Positions 1-10,544 are shown, numbered from the stretch's first letter. The stretch: DNA of 64,000 bases from Ignelater luminosus (GCA_011009095.1 VTPC01004777.1:1-64000); one strand, 5' to 3'. Notes: generated from the sequence alone by a model not told the origin. Numbers and translations are program-made.

Positions 1-640
1 TTTTTAAAAGATCCATAGTAAAAGTTTGTCCGTTGCCACTGGCTAACTGATAGTGATTTAATCCTAGAAGAAAGTATTGTTTTAACAGCTATGTTTAAAT
101 TACATTCTGTACAACTTAATTACTTATGTTTACTTGCCATTGTTACGTAGATTGAAATGCCTATCTTATTTTTTAATAGTAATGTACTACATATTTCTTT
201 TCATTATGATACATTTGTGTTAAATATCTCGTTGAAAATATTGTTCTTTCAAGGTTGGGGGCAATGATAATATCTCATTTTGTAATGTTTAAGTTGGACT
301 TGGGCACTGTTTTAAAAACAAAAAAAAAGCATGCCATTGTCAATATGCGTTTCGGTTGCTTTTTATGTTGAATTCACGATGTGTGAAAATAAAGTTAATT
401 TAAATGTTTAAACGCATTTATTTATTTATTTATCTGACAATTAAATAAAACAGTCTCTGAAACTTATGATACCTAGTATATTTACGTAACAAAGCCGCAC
501 AGAAATTTTATCTTAATAACGCGTGCTGTTTACAAGCAAGTTTGTACATTTATATATCTATAGTATTTGAAGAATCAACAAGAAAAAAAAGTACTGAATA
601 AAACATAATTAATGAGACCCTTTTCAGACGAAGATATCAC
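1..640. other. AT-rich stretch, possible 3' UTR of an upstream gene
   Basis: No coding region is recognisable. A canonical AATAAA lies near 389-394 on the + strand, which would fit the end of a transcript entering from the left. This is an inference only, because no coding sequence is visible before it. Confidence 0.3.
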
Positions 641-644
641 GGAG

Positions 645-785
645 GCGCATTACGAATCAACATCACCGCAAGGCATTGCAACAATTGCATGCATGAAAAT
701 ATTGCCTTGTATTGGTGGTGAATGATGGAACATTTTAGCTTTGGTATCTCCATCTGAAGGGGGTCTTAGTGCTGTTTCTCCTTGA
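645..785 (-). CDS. Candidate terminal exon, unidentified
   Basis: Read on the - strand, an open frame of about 43 codons follows a possible acceptor (..cttcaag) near 785 and ends at a TAA near 645. The peptide starts ETALRPPSDGDTKAKMF and is less AT-biased than its surroundings. No upstream exon was found and the family is not recognised. A short + strand frame starting at 613 overlaps it, so the coding strand is uncertain. Confidence 0.25.
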
Positions 786-967
786 AGTTAAAGATTAGAA
801 ATCGTCAGTTGCAAATTCTTTGAACATTTTAATAACAAACAAATATAATATCATTAGGCAATTCCGTTTTAATATTACGTATCTTCCAGACAACAACAGT
901 TTGATGCATAACTGGTTTTAAAGTAGTTTTTTGTAGGTTTTACCTTTTACTTTTTAACGTTACAAGC

Positions 968-3900
968 ATGAATACCGAAAAAACCGTAATATTAATTGTA
1001 TGTTTGGTTATACATAAACTACTGGCGCTATCAATTGAAAGTGCACGTATGTAATAATTCAATTATTTTATTTTTAATCATCATTATTCATTAAATAATA
1101 GCTATTATTAAATAAGATTGATTATCTTTTAACGTTCCAACTAAACATTTATCTAAATTTGCAGGTTATGTTTACTTACATTCTGTAGTAATTAAATTAT
1201 AATTATCAATCGAAAGAATTGCTGTTTGTTTTGTAGTAACTTTGTAAAAACTTATCAGGTTCATACTTCGTTAAACCATTGGCAACCTATATTGCTAAAT
1301 CTTTTCTGCGAAATGCTCTCTTTGTTATTGAGAAATATTTGAGATTTCCCGCGATTTTAAGAATTTTAAAATATTGACTAACAAGTTTTTTAACATCAGA
1401 GAATTTTATTGTTGGAAAATCTAACTAAACAAAGAAATTCGTCCAGATTCAAGAAGATCGTCAACGATTTAAAATCGGCGAATTTACTACGAGTTCCATG
1501 CAAGACAAGAAAAATCCCATGTAAGATAATTTAGGTGCGGAAAAAAAATAAAATGCACGAAATCTACAACACCGCACGCAATGAAGGAAATTATAAATGA
1601 AAACAGAAAAATTCATAGCAACATAACAGTAACGGGGAACTAAAATAGAAGAATGGGGAAAGATGTAGAGAGCATACCTACTGGCAAGTCCGGAGAAATC
1701 TGAAATAAAAAAATCAATAGTGATAAGAATAACTTTTACACAGTTATTACAGTTAGCATTTATTTGTTTGAGTATAACAATAGTAGTTTACGTTAGTCAG
1801 GAAAGTAATACTTTACTGACATGTTACGTACAATATTTTTTCTAACACCGTTATTTTTTCGTTGTCGTAATCACATACAGGGTGGTGTTTGGTGCAGATA
1901 TTGTACTTATAGGTATACCAGATTATGCTTTTATTATCTTCCCAGTTGATTTTACGGCAAATATGTAAAAGTGTCCAGGATGTAGCTAAATTTATTTGTA
2001 ACTGAGATTTTCTAATAACTGATTTATTTATGTATTCTTAATAAATTACATTTTTTATTAATGTTTAAATTGAAGCTCCTGTACTTTAAATATTACCATA
2101 ATTGGCGAATTTTAAGAATGGAATGGTCATGTGGATACCTCGTCTAACTTCTAATCTAGAGGTCCTGCGTTCGCGTTCGATCCTCGCTGTCGGACACCTA
2201 GTGACGTTTTTAATATTTTCTTTAATTTTTATATTAAGTTTTTTTATAAGTAAAATTATTCTACTTAATTATTACAAAAAGGAGATGTCAAATAAAAATT
2301 TAAAAAAAATTGAAAAAAATTAGTAGCCAGCCGGCACCAGGAGTCGAACCCGGATCTCTTGATTAGAAGTCAATATCTGTAACCAAACAACCAAATTCTT
2401 CGTTTGTTGAAACTCAAATTTCAGTATTTGCATGGTAGCACTTTAAATTTGTATTAAAAATTAATAATAAAATGCATTTCATAAATAATGTGTAAAGAAA
2501 GTTGGACAGTATTTAATTGTAAACATGTTTTGCATTTACATATTTGATGTAAAAAACTTGAAACCATATAAAAGAAATCACAAATAATTAAAAACCGTTT
2601 GAATTTTCTCGCAATAATCATGTTGGCTGTATTTATATCTACGTATCCAAGGTGACAAAAACAAAATTGTAAATGTAAAGAAATACACGCTCTGATCTGT
2701 TTGCGTTGGTTTTGCATTTCTTAAAAATGAGTGAAAGTGGTAGTGAAGAGTTTTCATGTCCACCCTCAGAAAAAGAATAAATGTTTTCTTGAGCTTTGTA
2801 CTTATTTTTTTGGAGTCAGGAAAATCTAGTTTCCATAGCAAAATGAACGAAAAAAGCCTACTTTCGAATACAGCGTTAGAAAAAAAGTTAACAGCTTGCG
2901 ATTACACAGAAAAATACTTATACAACCCGGTCTAATCAACAAAATGTAACGACTGCCTTATTGTGTATTTTTATTTATTTGAAAGCTAATTTTCAGTTCA
3001 CTTTTATTTATGATCATTGTTATTGTTAAATTGTAATTTTAATAAAACACAAACAGAAGCGGTCGCATACATTTCTTATTACATCTGTCAAACATATCGA
3101 ACTTCGAGCTACTATAATAAAGGGTTTTCCAATAAGAGGTGTTATTTTGATATTCAAAGAAAAGTGCCATTTTTTAATATAAATGATCGGATGTTTATTT
3201 CATTATAAAGAGGAAGGTATGCCGTTAATAGTGGAAAATAACATCAGGCAAATGACCACCACGACCACGCTTACAGGACAATATCCTTTTCATGAAATTT
3301 TCCATAACCAAATCGCAAAGTGGCTGCCCTATGTCCTCGATAGCCTCACGAATTCCATCTTTGAGGTCTTGAATCGACGCTGGGCTGTTGGCGTAGACCT
3401 TCTCTTTCACGTGGCCCCAAAGAAAGAAGTCGCAAGGTGTTAAATCACAAGATCTCGGTGGCCAATTGTGATCACCTCTTCGAGAGATAACACGGTCCGG
3501 AAACTTTTTCCGTAAAAGATCAATGGTTTCGTTGCTTGTGTGGCACGTAGCGCCGTCTTGTTGAAAGTAAACGTTGTCCAGATCAATACCATCCAATTCC
3601 GGCCATAAAAAATCGTTAATCATCTCTCGATAGCGCAATCCAGTCACCGTAACTGTTGCTCCAGCCTCATTTTCGAAAAAGTAAGGTCCAATGACTCCGC
3701 CGGACCATAAACCGCACCAAACAGTCACACGTTGAGGATAGAGAGACTTTTCAACAATAACTCTTGGATTTTCTGAGCCCCAGATCCGACAATTTTGCTT
3801 GTTGACGAAGCCACCGAGGTGGAAATGGGCCTCATCACTCAAGATGATTTTTCGATGGAATTCTGGATCATTTTCATGCATTTCAACGACCCAATCAGCA

Positions 3901-6900
3901 AAGACACGACGTTGTTGATGATCGGCCGGCTTGAGTTCTTGTGTTAACTGGACTTTATAAGCCTTAAGACCCAAATCTTTATGCAAAATACGGTGTAATG
4001 ACGTTTGTGGAATGGCTAATTCCAAAGAACGACGAGGAATGGACAAACCTGGGTTTTCTTTAACACATTCGGCTACAACAGCAATATTCTCGGCTGTTCT
4101 TGAGCGACGTGCACGGGTTTTATTCTTCACATCACTAACTTGTCCCAAGAGCTCGAATTTTTTCACCAATTTCTGTATTGCGGTCCGACAAGGTGCTTCA
4201 CGGTGACCCAAAAATGTTCGAGTTTTACGAACCGTCTCTGCCAAATTTTCACCATTTTTATAGTGAATTTTAATAATTTCAATGCGTTGTTGAAGCGTGT
4301 ATCGTTCCATATTTATTAATGGCGTAGTTTCTACTTGTCAAATGTCAAAAAATGATAGCTTCAAAAGTGACATCTACCGAAATAGCGGGCTATTCAAAAT
4401 AACACCTCTTATTGGAAAACCCTTTATATAGAGAGCATCTTACAACTACTCCACAATTCTATTTTAAAAGTCGCCACAGTTCTCCCCTACTTAATGAAAT
4501 AATTGTTACAATAAACATTCTGAATATAAAAATGTACATAATAAAAATAAATATTACAATAAGTTGAAAATGAAAATGAAAAAATATTAACGCCTGGTTC
4601 TCTGAGACCGTCTTACTTCAACTTCTTCTGGAGGGTAAGTTTGGATTGGTTGGCCATTAAATTGGCCATCAAATGCTAGGGTTACTGAATTATTGACTAG
4701 TTCACTTGCAGTTGGACCTGGTGCAATCGGAGTCTGTTCTGCTGGTACTAGTACAGATGGTAGTTGGAATGTCACTCTTCTTTCTGGTTTTTGTGTAGAA
4801 TTTTCTACTTGATTGACATTTTCAGTTCTACGTAGTTGATCAATATGTCGTTTTAATGTGTAACCAGAATCGAGTTTGACTTCATAGTGGATATTTCCCA
4901 GTTTGCGGACTATTGTACCCAAACGCCATTTTTGTTTACCAATGTTATTTCTTGAAAGTACACGTTGACTTGGACTGAAGATACGTCTAACTTCTAGTGG
5001 TTCTGGTTTATTCCTTGGTGGTGCTGGTTTAAGTATATGTAATTTGGGTCTCAAAATTCTACCAAAGTGGACTTCGGTTTGTGTTTTATCATTTACCAAT
5101 GGTGTTGAATGACATCTAAATAGAAACTTTTGTACCAGTTCTTCGATTAAACCTTTTTCGGTTTTCAGCATTGTCTTAAGTTTATACTTAAATGTCTGAA
5201 CTGTACGCTCCGCCAGACCATTTGTGGCAGGATGTCCTGGAGCAGAGAAAATTTGTTTAATTCTATTATATTGACAAAATTCTTCTTGAACGTTTGAATA
5301 GTTGTAGATGATGTTGGATCAAGTGGAAATGTAATTATATAAATCCATTTTGTTAAAGCATCTATAACAATTAAGAATTGTTTTCCATTGATTGGACCAG
5401 CAAAGTCAGCATGTATACGCATCCATGGTTCACTTGGTCCTTCCTACTGATGTATTGGAACTTTCTGAGGATCTTTTTAATTTTGAGCACTTTGCAATTG
5501 TTCTGATGCTGCTATACTCAACATTGTACACAATGTATCGAATCTTGCTACAGGACTGAATGCTTCTTCGTAGTCAATACCAACTTTTTGAAAATATCCC
5601 TTCGCTACCAACCTCGCTTTAAAACGTTCTATAGATCCACCTGGTCGTGTTTTAATTCGCAGAACCCATCGGTTTCCTATTATCTTTTAATTTTGTGGTA
5701 AATCGACAAGATCCCAAGTATTATTTTCCTTCAGGGAATCTAGTTTTGCAAGCATCGCATGCTGCCATTTGTCCAAATTATTTGAAGTAACTTCTTCGGC
5801 AATATAAGAATCATCAGTTAAATATTCAGCTAGAAACACATAATCATTTAAATAGGCAGGTTTCTTGATTTACCTCCGTGTAGATGAAAATTCTTCGTTT
5901 GCTTCAACTGTGATACTACGTTGTTGTAAAAAGCACTTTACGTGGATTTTGTTTTGGTGACACTGTCTTTCATGCCACAATTGCAAAGTGTCACCTTTTG
6001 ACGCAATAAGCACTTCCGCGGCAATTTTCGGTGTCCAGTTCATACATCCCTTTCTGTGTCTTTTTTCCTTGTAAACGAACCGAACTGTCTTTCACAAACA
6101 CGCACCCTTTTCCGCTTGTCTTTAATTAAAAGTTTTTATCTACGGTTTGTCCGATTGAAAACAAGTTTCTCCCTATTTCGGGCACGTACCAAACACTTTC
6201 CAGGTGATTTTTCTTCCATACACCATCGACTTTGATTTCCACATTAATCGTTCCTTCTCCATATGCATAAATTAAACTTGAGTCGCCTAACTTTATTGGT
6301 TTAGGAACTGGCAACGGTTGATACGTCAGAAAATAATTTTTGCTTCGAGCCATTTTGTGTTTACAAAGAAATGTTAGGTAAAAGTAATATCACTGAAAAT
6401 CAAACAAAAAAAACAACACAATAGTAAATCCTATTCTCTTATGCAATACTGAAACACTTCCATTACAACCGCAATATGAAACCGGATCGAAAATTATAGA
6501 AACGAAATATTTAAGGAAGATAGATAGAATCTACCAAGTGGTAAAACAAGATTGATAATCAATAAAATACGGCAATGGCAAGAATGAAACCAGAAAAACC
6601 AAAGATTCATGAAGACAAGAAACAGCAGCAGATAACGAAAAATTAAAAGACGAACAAATACATAGACATATAGCTGAAGAAATGGGAACAAAGACAAGAA
6701 AGATGGAAGGCTGGCCCAGTACAGAAAAGAAGTCCGCCAGGAGCAAAAAGGGAATGTTACAGAAATAAATAATGAAATTGTCTAAGTGAAGTTTCAAATG
6801 ATAATAAGAAGTTTCGTTTTTTGTGAGATGCATAGCGTCATGTATCTTTCCCTGAAGGTGTATGAAGCGTTGAAGATCTTCCTTCTTGTACAACATTTCA

Positions 6901-8265
6901 AATTACCTTATTGTTTTATTAAATGTAATCTATTATTTCCAGAATTAAAGGGTCCATGTAAAACACCAAACGGGGAAGAAGCAACATGTGTTTCAATTCT
7001 ATCTTGTCCATTAATTAAAAATGCAGTAAGAACAAGGAATATAAATGCTGTTGAGTTTGCTCGAGCGTCGCAGTGTGGTGCAGATGGAAGAGTTCCATTA
7101 GTGTGTTGCGGAACACAAGCTTATTTTGATAGCGATGTAGAAGCTCTATTTGATATTTTAAATTCGTTTACTAAAACGAATGCTAAATCAAAACTCTCAG
7201 TTCTCAGCAATAAAGAATTAGAAATCTTAAAGGACCTCGACAGTGAAGACTTGCCAGATAGAACCGCGTGTGGCTTTCATGCAAGCGAAGACAGGATATT
7301 TGGGGGCGAAAGAACAAAAGTTGATGAATTTCCATGGATGGCAGCTTTAGAATTTAAACATGTGGGTATTATATGTGGTGGGTCAGTTATAAACAAGCAA
7401 TTTGTCTTAACTGCAGCCCACTGTGTTAACAACAGCGAATTTGAATTGTATGTCTACGAGTTGTAGGCATTATTTTGTTTGTTTACTTTAGTTTTTTTTT
7501 TTTTTAGAATGCATGCCCGTTTAGGAGAGTGGAATCTCACTTCCAATCCTGATTGCTTAGATTGTCGTCCGGTGGAAATTGTAAAAATAGCAGAAATAAT
7601 TCCTCATCCATATTACGGCCTGTCTAGTAAAAATAATGATATAGCTTTGCTTCGATTAGAGAAAGAAATAGAGTTTAATGGTGTAGTTTAGAATAGAACT
7701 GAAGTAGTCGGCTTTTGAACAATGGTAAATTATTTGTTTTAGATTTTATTCGTCCAATTTGTTTGCCGCCTATAAATTTCCCAGCGCTAGAAGAAGGAAC
7801 AGAATTGATAGTTTCCGGATGGTGAGCAACCAAACAAGGTACAAGAAAGATATAATATAATTAAGACCAAACTAATTATGATACTTAATATTTAACTTCA
7901 AGCTCTTTTGTCATTAAAGTTAATAACACAAGGTTTTTGTTTAAGGAGGTGCAACCTCAGATGTAAAACTGAAAGTCAAGGTACCAACGATTTCGAATGA
8001 CAAATGTAAAAAAGCATTGAAAGATATAAGGATTCAAGCAAATCAAGTATGTGCCGGAGGTGTTGCTGGAAAAGATGCTTGCAAAGGAGATTCTGGTGGC
8101 CCACTAACTAGATCTTTCTTAGATCAATTACAGAATCGGGTGCAATGGTTTCAAGAAGGAGTTGTATCACGTGGTGTAAAGTGTGGTCAAATGGGTTATC
8201 CTGCAGTATATACCAGGATTAGCAGGTATATCGCCTGGATATTACGTACCATAAAAAGTGATTAA
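968..8265 (+). CDS. CLIP-domain serine protease, trypsin-like, with an in-frame TGA
   Basis: This is a secreted CLIP-domain S1 protease, a class of insect haemolymph zymogen active in melanization or Toll cascades. Exons are 968-1046, 6943-7447, 7508-7680, 7743-7838 and 7946-8265. They total 1173 nt in phase, equal to 390 residues plus stop. Exon 1 encodes a hydrophobic signal peptide (start MNTEKTVIL) and was joined because its phase fits; this join is inferred. A six-cysteine CLIP domain opens exon 2 ([11 protein letters not shown] to VCC). The activation site is RIFGG. The triad residues are seen in TAAHC, NNDIALL and GDSGGP, and Asp six residues before the active Ser predicts trypsin specificity. 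Exon 4 carries TGA at 7823-7825 inside SGW-G-AT, where relatives have Gly. That makes it a nonsense allele, a sequencing error or a young pseudogene. The substrate and pathway position are not known. Confidence 0.82.
1047..2100 (+). other. First part of protease intron 1, nothing recognised
   Basis: AT-rich sequence that starts with a good donor (GTATGT at 1047). An A-rich patch around 1560-1690 vaguely resembles non-LTR retrotransposon composition but shows no translatable domain. No gene was seen. Confidence 0.4.
2117..2196 (+). repeat. tRNA-Arg(UCU)-like sequence, left member of an inverted pair
   Basis: This tRNA-shaped stretch has an A-box-like segment (TGGTCATGTGG at 2124-2134), an anticodon-loop motif ACTTCTAAT with TCT at 2150-2152, and a B-box match (CGTTCGATCC at 2174-2183). 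The acceptor stems do not pair well, so it is more likely a tRNA-derived SINE head or decayed tRNA than a working gene. A related copy in the opposite orientation lies about 130 bp downstream. Confidence 0.5.
2326..2400 (-). repeat. tRNA-Arg(UCU)-like sequence, right member of an inverted pair
   Basis: On the - strand this has an A-box-like TGGTTGTTTGG, the anticodon loop ACTTCTAAT (anticodon at 2365-2367) and a strong B-box (GGTTCGACTCC ending near 2341). The last bases (GGTGCCGGC) look like a tRNA acceptor end. Together with the copy at 2117-2196 it flanks about 130 bp of A/T-rich DNA. A SINE-like origin is inferred. Confidence 0.5.
2401..3119. other. AT-rich intronic spacer
   Basis: Lies inside the protease gene's long first intron. 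No domain, RNA gene or repeat was recognised. Confidence 0.4.
3120..4424 (-). mobile_element. Complete mariner-like element, DD41D type
   Basis: A 1305-bp element bounded by perfect 31-bp terminal inverted repeats (3120-3150 and 4394-4424; outer end AAGGGTTTTCCAATAAGAGG). It is flanked by TA on each side (3118-3119 and 4425-4426), the target duplication of the Tc1/mariner superfamily. It carries one uninterrupted transposase frame on the - strand. The size, TIR identity and open frame suggest a recent arrival in the protease intron. Confidence 0.93.
3225..4310 (-). CDS. Mariner-like transposase, DD41D catalytic triad
   Basis: A 361-residue cut-and-paste transposase starting MERYTLQQR, 84 bp inside the right end of its element. 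The N-terminal third is a paired-type helix-turn-helix region. The catalytic core shows Asp in LSDEAHFH, Asp in QQDGATCHT and Asp in [18 protein letters not shown] count 41 residues between the second and third Asp, the spacing of DD41D (rosa-like) families rather than DD34D mariner. Full length for the family, with no stop or frameshift. Activity is plausible but unproven. Confidence 0.93.
   Translation of the reverse strand: MERYTLQQRIEIIKIHYKNGENLAETVRKTRTFLGHREAPCRTAIQKLVKKFELLGQVSDVKNKTRARRSRTAENIAVVAECVKENPGLSIPRRSLELAIPQTSLHRILHKDLGLKAYKVQLTQELKPADHQQRRVFADWVVEMHENDPEFHRKIILSDEAHFHLGGFVNKQNCRIWGSENPRVIVEKSLYPQRVTVWCGLWSGGVIGPYFFENEAGATVTVTGLRYREMINDFLWPELDGIDLDNVYFQQDGATCHTSNETIDLLRKKFPDRVISRRGDHNWPPRSCDLTPCDFFLWGHVKEKVYANSPASIQDLKDGIREAIEDIGQPLCDLVMENFMKRILSCKRGRGGHLPDVIFHY
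4580..5450 (-). mobile_element. Gypsy-type integrase relic
   Basis: The - strand frames read as the end of a Ty3/gypsy pol. Residues from 5422 down to about 5165 match the integrase core ([20 protein letters not shown]). A second frame (5171-4587, 194 residues) matches the integrase C-terminal region, with a TPL..T..HFGR segment and a Trp/Tyr-rich tail. The core is frameshifted in the middle. No LTR was recognised. It abuts copia sequence at about 5450. Confidence 0.75.
5455..6353 (-). mobile_element. Copia-type pol relic
   Basis: Three Ty1/copia segments occur in order on the - strand. A protease-region frame (6353-6126) contains [12 protein letters not shown] and [15 protein letters not shown]-pre-integrase stretch near 5990-5880 contains [14 protein letters not shown] reverse-transcriptase start near 5700-5460 contains [20 protein letters not shown]. 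The integrase core that should separate the last two is absent, so the copy is internally deleted, and stops interrupt it. Confidence 0.75.
6354..6942. other. End of protease intron 1, nothing certain
   Basis: Part of the region (6490-6780) is A-rich, but no conserved domain could be read. The stretch ends at the acceptor TTATTTCCAG (to 6942) used by exon 2 of the protease. An open frame from 6786 runs through the acceptor, but its N-terminal portion has no protease character and is probably intronic. Confidence 0.4.
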
Positions 8266-8922
8266 TTTAAATCCTTTAAGTTTTTTTGGCAAAAAGAGAA
8301 GTTTAATCTTTATACTAATGATGTTATCTATTTGTTGTACTTTATCTATTTTTTTAATAAACAGTTACTTCTAGTTTATTAAAATTAAAAACTGTAAGAT
8401 CTAGTAATACTTAATAATAGGACCCTTTGATAACAGAAATGTCTAAAATGTTTTATACTTCTGTAGCATTGTCATCTAAAGGTAAGTAATGAAGTTCAAA
8501 ATATTTTGGAAAACTGGTCGTTCAATTTGGTAGGTTTTATATCTACATCTGCAGTTGCCAAGTATCACCATGCACAGTATTTTTTTTTCTTTGCTTTACA
8601 AACACGAACTTTTATCTTTTGTTTTCTAAAAGTAAATTTTTAATAACAAAGGTTACGAAAATTTCGATATACTTAACATGTTCTTTGCTTATCCAACGGT
8701 TTTAGCAAAGTATCAGAAATTCATATACATTGTAATTCACGGGAAAGTAAACCATTTTAAATCATAACAAGTTAATTATGTCAATGGATATAAAAACTAC
8801 AAATTAAAATTCAGCATAAGTCATTCCTTGATTATTTAGTAATTAGTTTAGAAACATCAAATATTTTCAATCTGTACAATGTAAATTAATTATGCAGTTT
8901 TAGTAGTTTCAAATATTTTATA
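8266..8922. other. Protease 3' UTR and spacer
   Basis: AATAAA at 8356-8361, about 90 bp after the protease stop, is the likely polyadenylation signal. Nothing else was recognised before the mariner element. Confidence 0.5.
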
Positions 8923-10208
8923 CCAGGTGTATACCTATGAAATGAGACTTTCAGCTATTAGACCACAGATGTCGCTAGGAGTATTTTTAAACTGTCCCAA
9001 ATGTCTTATTTTTTTCGTCTGTCATCTGTCAACAATATTCAATTCATTGTTTGTGATGTTTCATACAACAACGCATTTTTTTCGCTCTTAAAAATGTCGA
9101 ATTTCGTGCCTTCAAACTACGATTTGCGGACATCGTTGATTTTCTGTTATCAATTGAAGAAAAACGCTTCTCAAGCTCATCAAATGCTTATAGAAGCTTA
9201 CGGTGGACATGCTCTAAGCAGAGCACAGTGCTTCAGGTGGTTTGAAAAATTCCGAAGTGGTGATTTTAGCGTGGAGAACGAGGAACGTGGCCGGCCACCG
9301 AAAAAGTTTGAGGACACCGAATTGCAAGCATTGTTGAATGAAGATGATGGTCAAACGCAAGAAATGATGGCAGAGCAGTTGGGAGTGACCCAAAAAACCA
9401 TTTGCCAGCGTTTGAAAGACATGGGCATGATTTTAAAGGTCGGAAGATGGGTGCCGCATGAACTGACTGAAAGGCAGCAAGAGAACCGAAAAACCACTTG
9501 TGAAATGCTGCTCTCCCGGTTCAAAAGGAAGTCTTTTTTGCATCGAATCGTTACGGGTGATGAAAAATGGGTGTATTTCTCCAATCCCAAGCGTAAACGA
9601 TCGTATGGTCCGCCCGGCCACAAGCCAAAATCAACGGCCAAACCAAATCGCTTCGGCCGCAAGACAATGCTGTGTGTTTTCTGGGATCAGCACGGTATGA
9701 TTTGGTACGAGCTATTAAAACCAGGTGAAACAGTTGACGGTGCACGCTACCAACGACAATTGGCCGATTTGAACAGCGCTATACACCGAAAACGCCCAGA
9801 ATATGCCGATCGGCGTCGCAAAGTAATTTTTCTTGATGACAATGCACCACCACATCGAACAAGAGCGACCCGGGAATTGGTGGAGACGTACGATTGGGAA
9901 CCGCTGGTGCATGCGGCTTACTCACCAGACTTGGCGCCTTCCGATTATCATTTGTTTGCATCGATGGGCCACGCACTTTCCGAGCAGCGCTTCAATTCTC
10001 ACGAAGAAGCCAAAAAATGGCTCGATGATTGGTTTGCGGCCAAAGACGGCCAATTTTTTTGGCGCGGCATTCACAAATTGCCTGAGAGATGGGTAAAATG
10101 TGTCGCTAGCGATGGCTATTATTTTGAAGATTAAATTTGTAACCATTTTTTGTTAATAAACGTTTAAAATTGAAAAAAAAAGTCTCATTTCATAGGTATA
10201 CACCTATG
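8923..10208 (+). mobile_element. Full-length mariner element, DD34D type
   Basis: About 1286 bp, bounded by TA. Inverted repeats of 27 bp match perfectly over 8925-8951 and 10179-10205 (core AGGTGTATACCTATGAAATG). The outermost two to three bases differ between the ends. It contains one open transposase frame on the + strand and lies about 650 bp downstream of the protease gene. Confidence 0.92.
9094..10134 (+). CDS. Mariner transposase, DD34D
   Basis: A 346-residue transposase. ATG 9094 (MSNFVPSNYDLRTSLIF) was chosen over the upstream in-frame ATG at 9001 because it matches the usual mariner start and length of about 345. A helix-turn-helix region (CFRWFEKFRSGDF) is followed by the linker WVPHEL. 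The catalytic residues lie in VTGDEKWVYF, FLDDNAPPHR and YSPDLAPSDYHLF, with 34 residues between the second and third Asp. No stop or frameshift is present, so the protein looks complete. Confidence 0.94.
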   Translation: MSNFVPSNYDLRTSLIFCYQLKKNASQAHQMLIEAYGGHALSRAQCFRWFEKFRSGDFSVENEERGRPPKKFEDTELQALLNEDDGQTQEMMAEQLGVTQKTICQRLKDMGMILKVGRWVPHELTERQQENRKTTCEMLLSRFKRKSFLHRIVTGDEKWVYFSNPKRKRSYGPPGHKPKSTAKPNRFGRKTMLCVFWDQHGMIWYELLKPGETVDGARYQRQLADLNSAIHRKRPEYADRRRKVIFLDDNAPPHRTRATRELVETYDWEPLVHAAYSPDLAPSDYHLFASMGHALSEQRFNSHEEAKKWLDDWFAAKDGQFFWRGIHKLPERWVKCVASDGYYFED

Positions 10209-10544
10209 TATACAGTAAAGATCATTATTGCTTGTCCAAAACAAAATTGATTTGATTCCGTTTACTGTAAATTTACCTACAGGGTGAATCTTGCCACTAG
10301 AAATTCTTTTTGTAATGAAACACCCGGGAAACACCTCTGCTAAAGTGGTTGCCTACTGTTTGAAAATCCCTATAAATATTTTTAGTTTGAACACTAATGC
10401 CAATTATTGTTTCCGTTAATAAAATTAATTTAAACTTTCTAAATCATTTAGCAAGTACAGAAACTGCATAATTTGAATGATATCAAAATAAAACATTTTT
10501 TACAAATGTATAATCAATAAAAACAAATATTTATCATTGAAAAT
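10209..10544. other. Spacer, possibly the end of a decayed transposon
   Basis: No open frame. It probably contains the 3' flank of the decayed DD34D relic that reads in from the right. No clear inverted repeat could be paired with the other end near 13.7 kb. Confidence 0.3.

Noticed and set aside
613..730. Small + strand frame MRPFSDEDITEAHYESTSPQ
   Set aside because: Overlaps the - strand candidate exon; no splice or promoter context makes it more likely, and 38 codons are weak evidence.
2326..2400. Functional tRNA-Arg gene
   Set aside because: The B box and anticodon loop look good, but the A box is degenerate and the acceptor stem does not pair convincingly. The inverted partner suggests a SINE.
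9351..9662. Antisense frames inside the DD34D transposase
   Set aside because: Shadow frames of the transposase; they carry no domain of their own.
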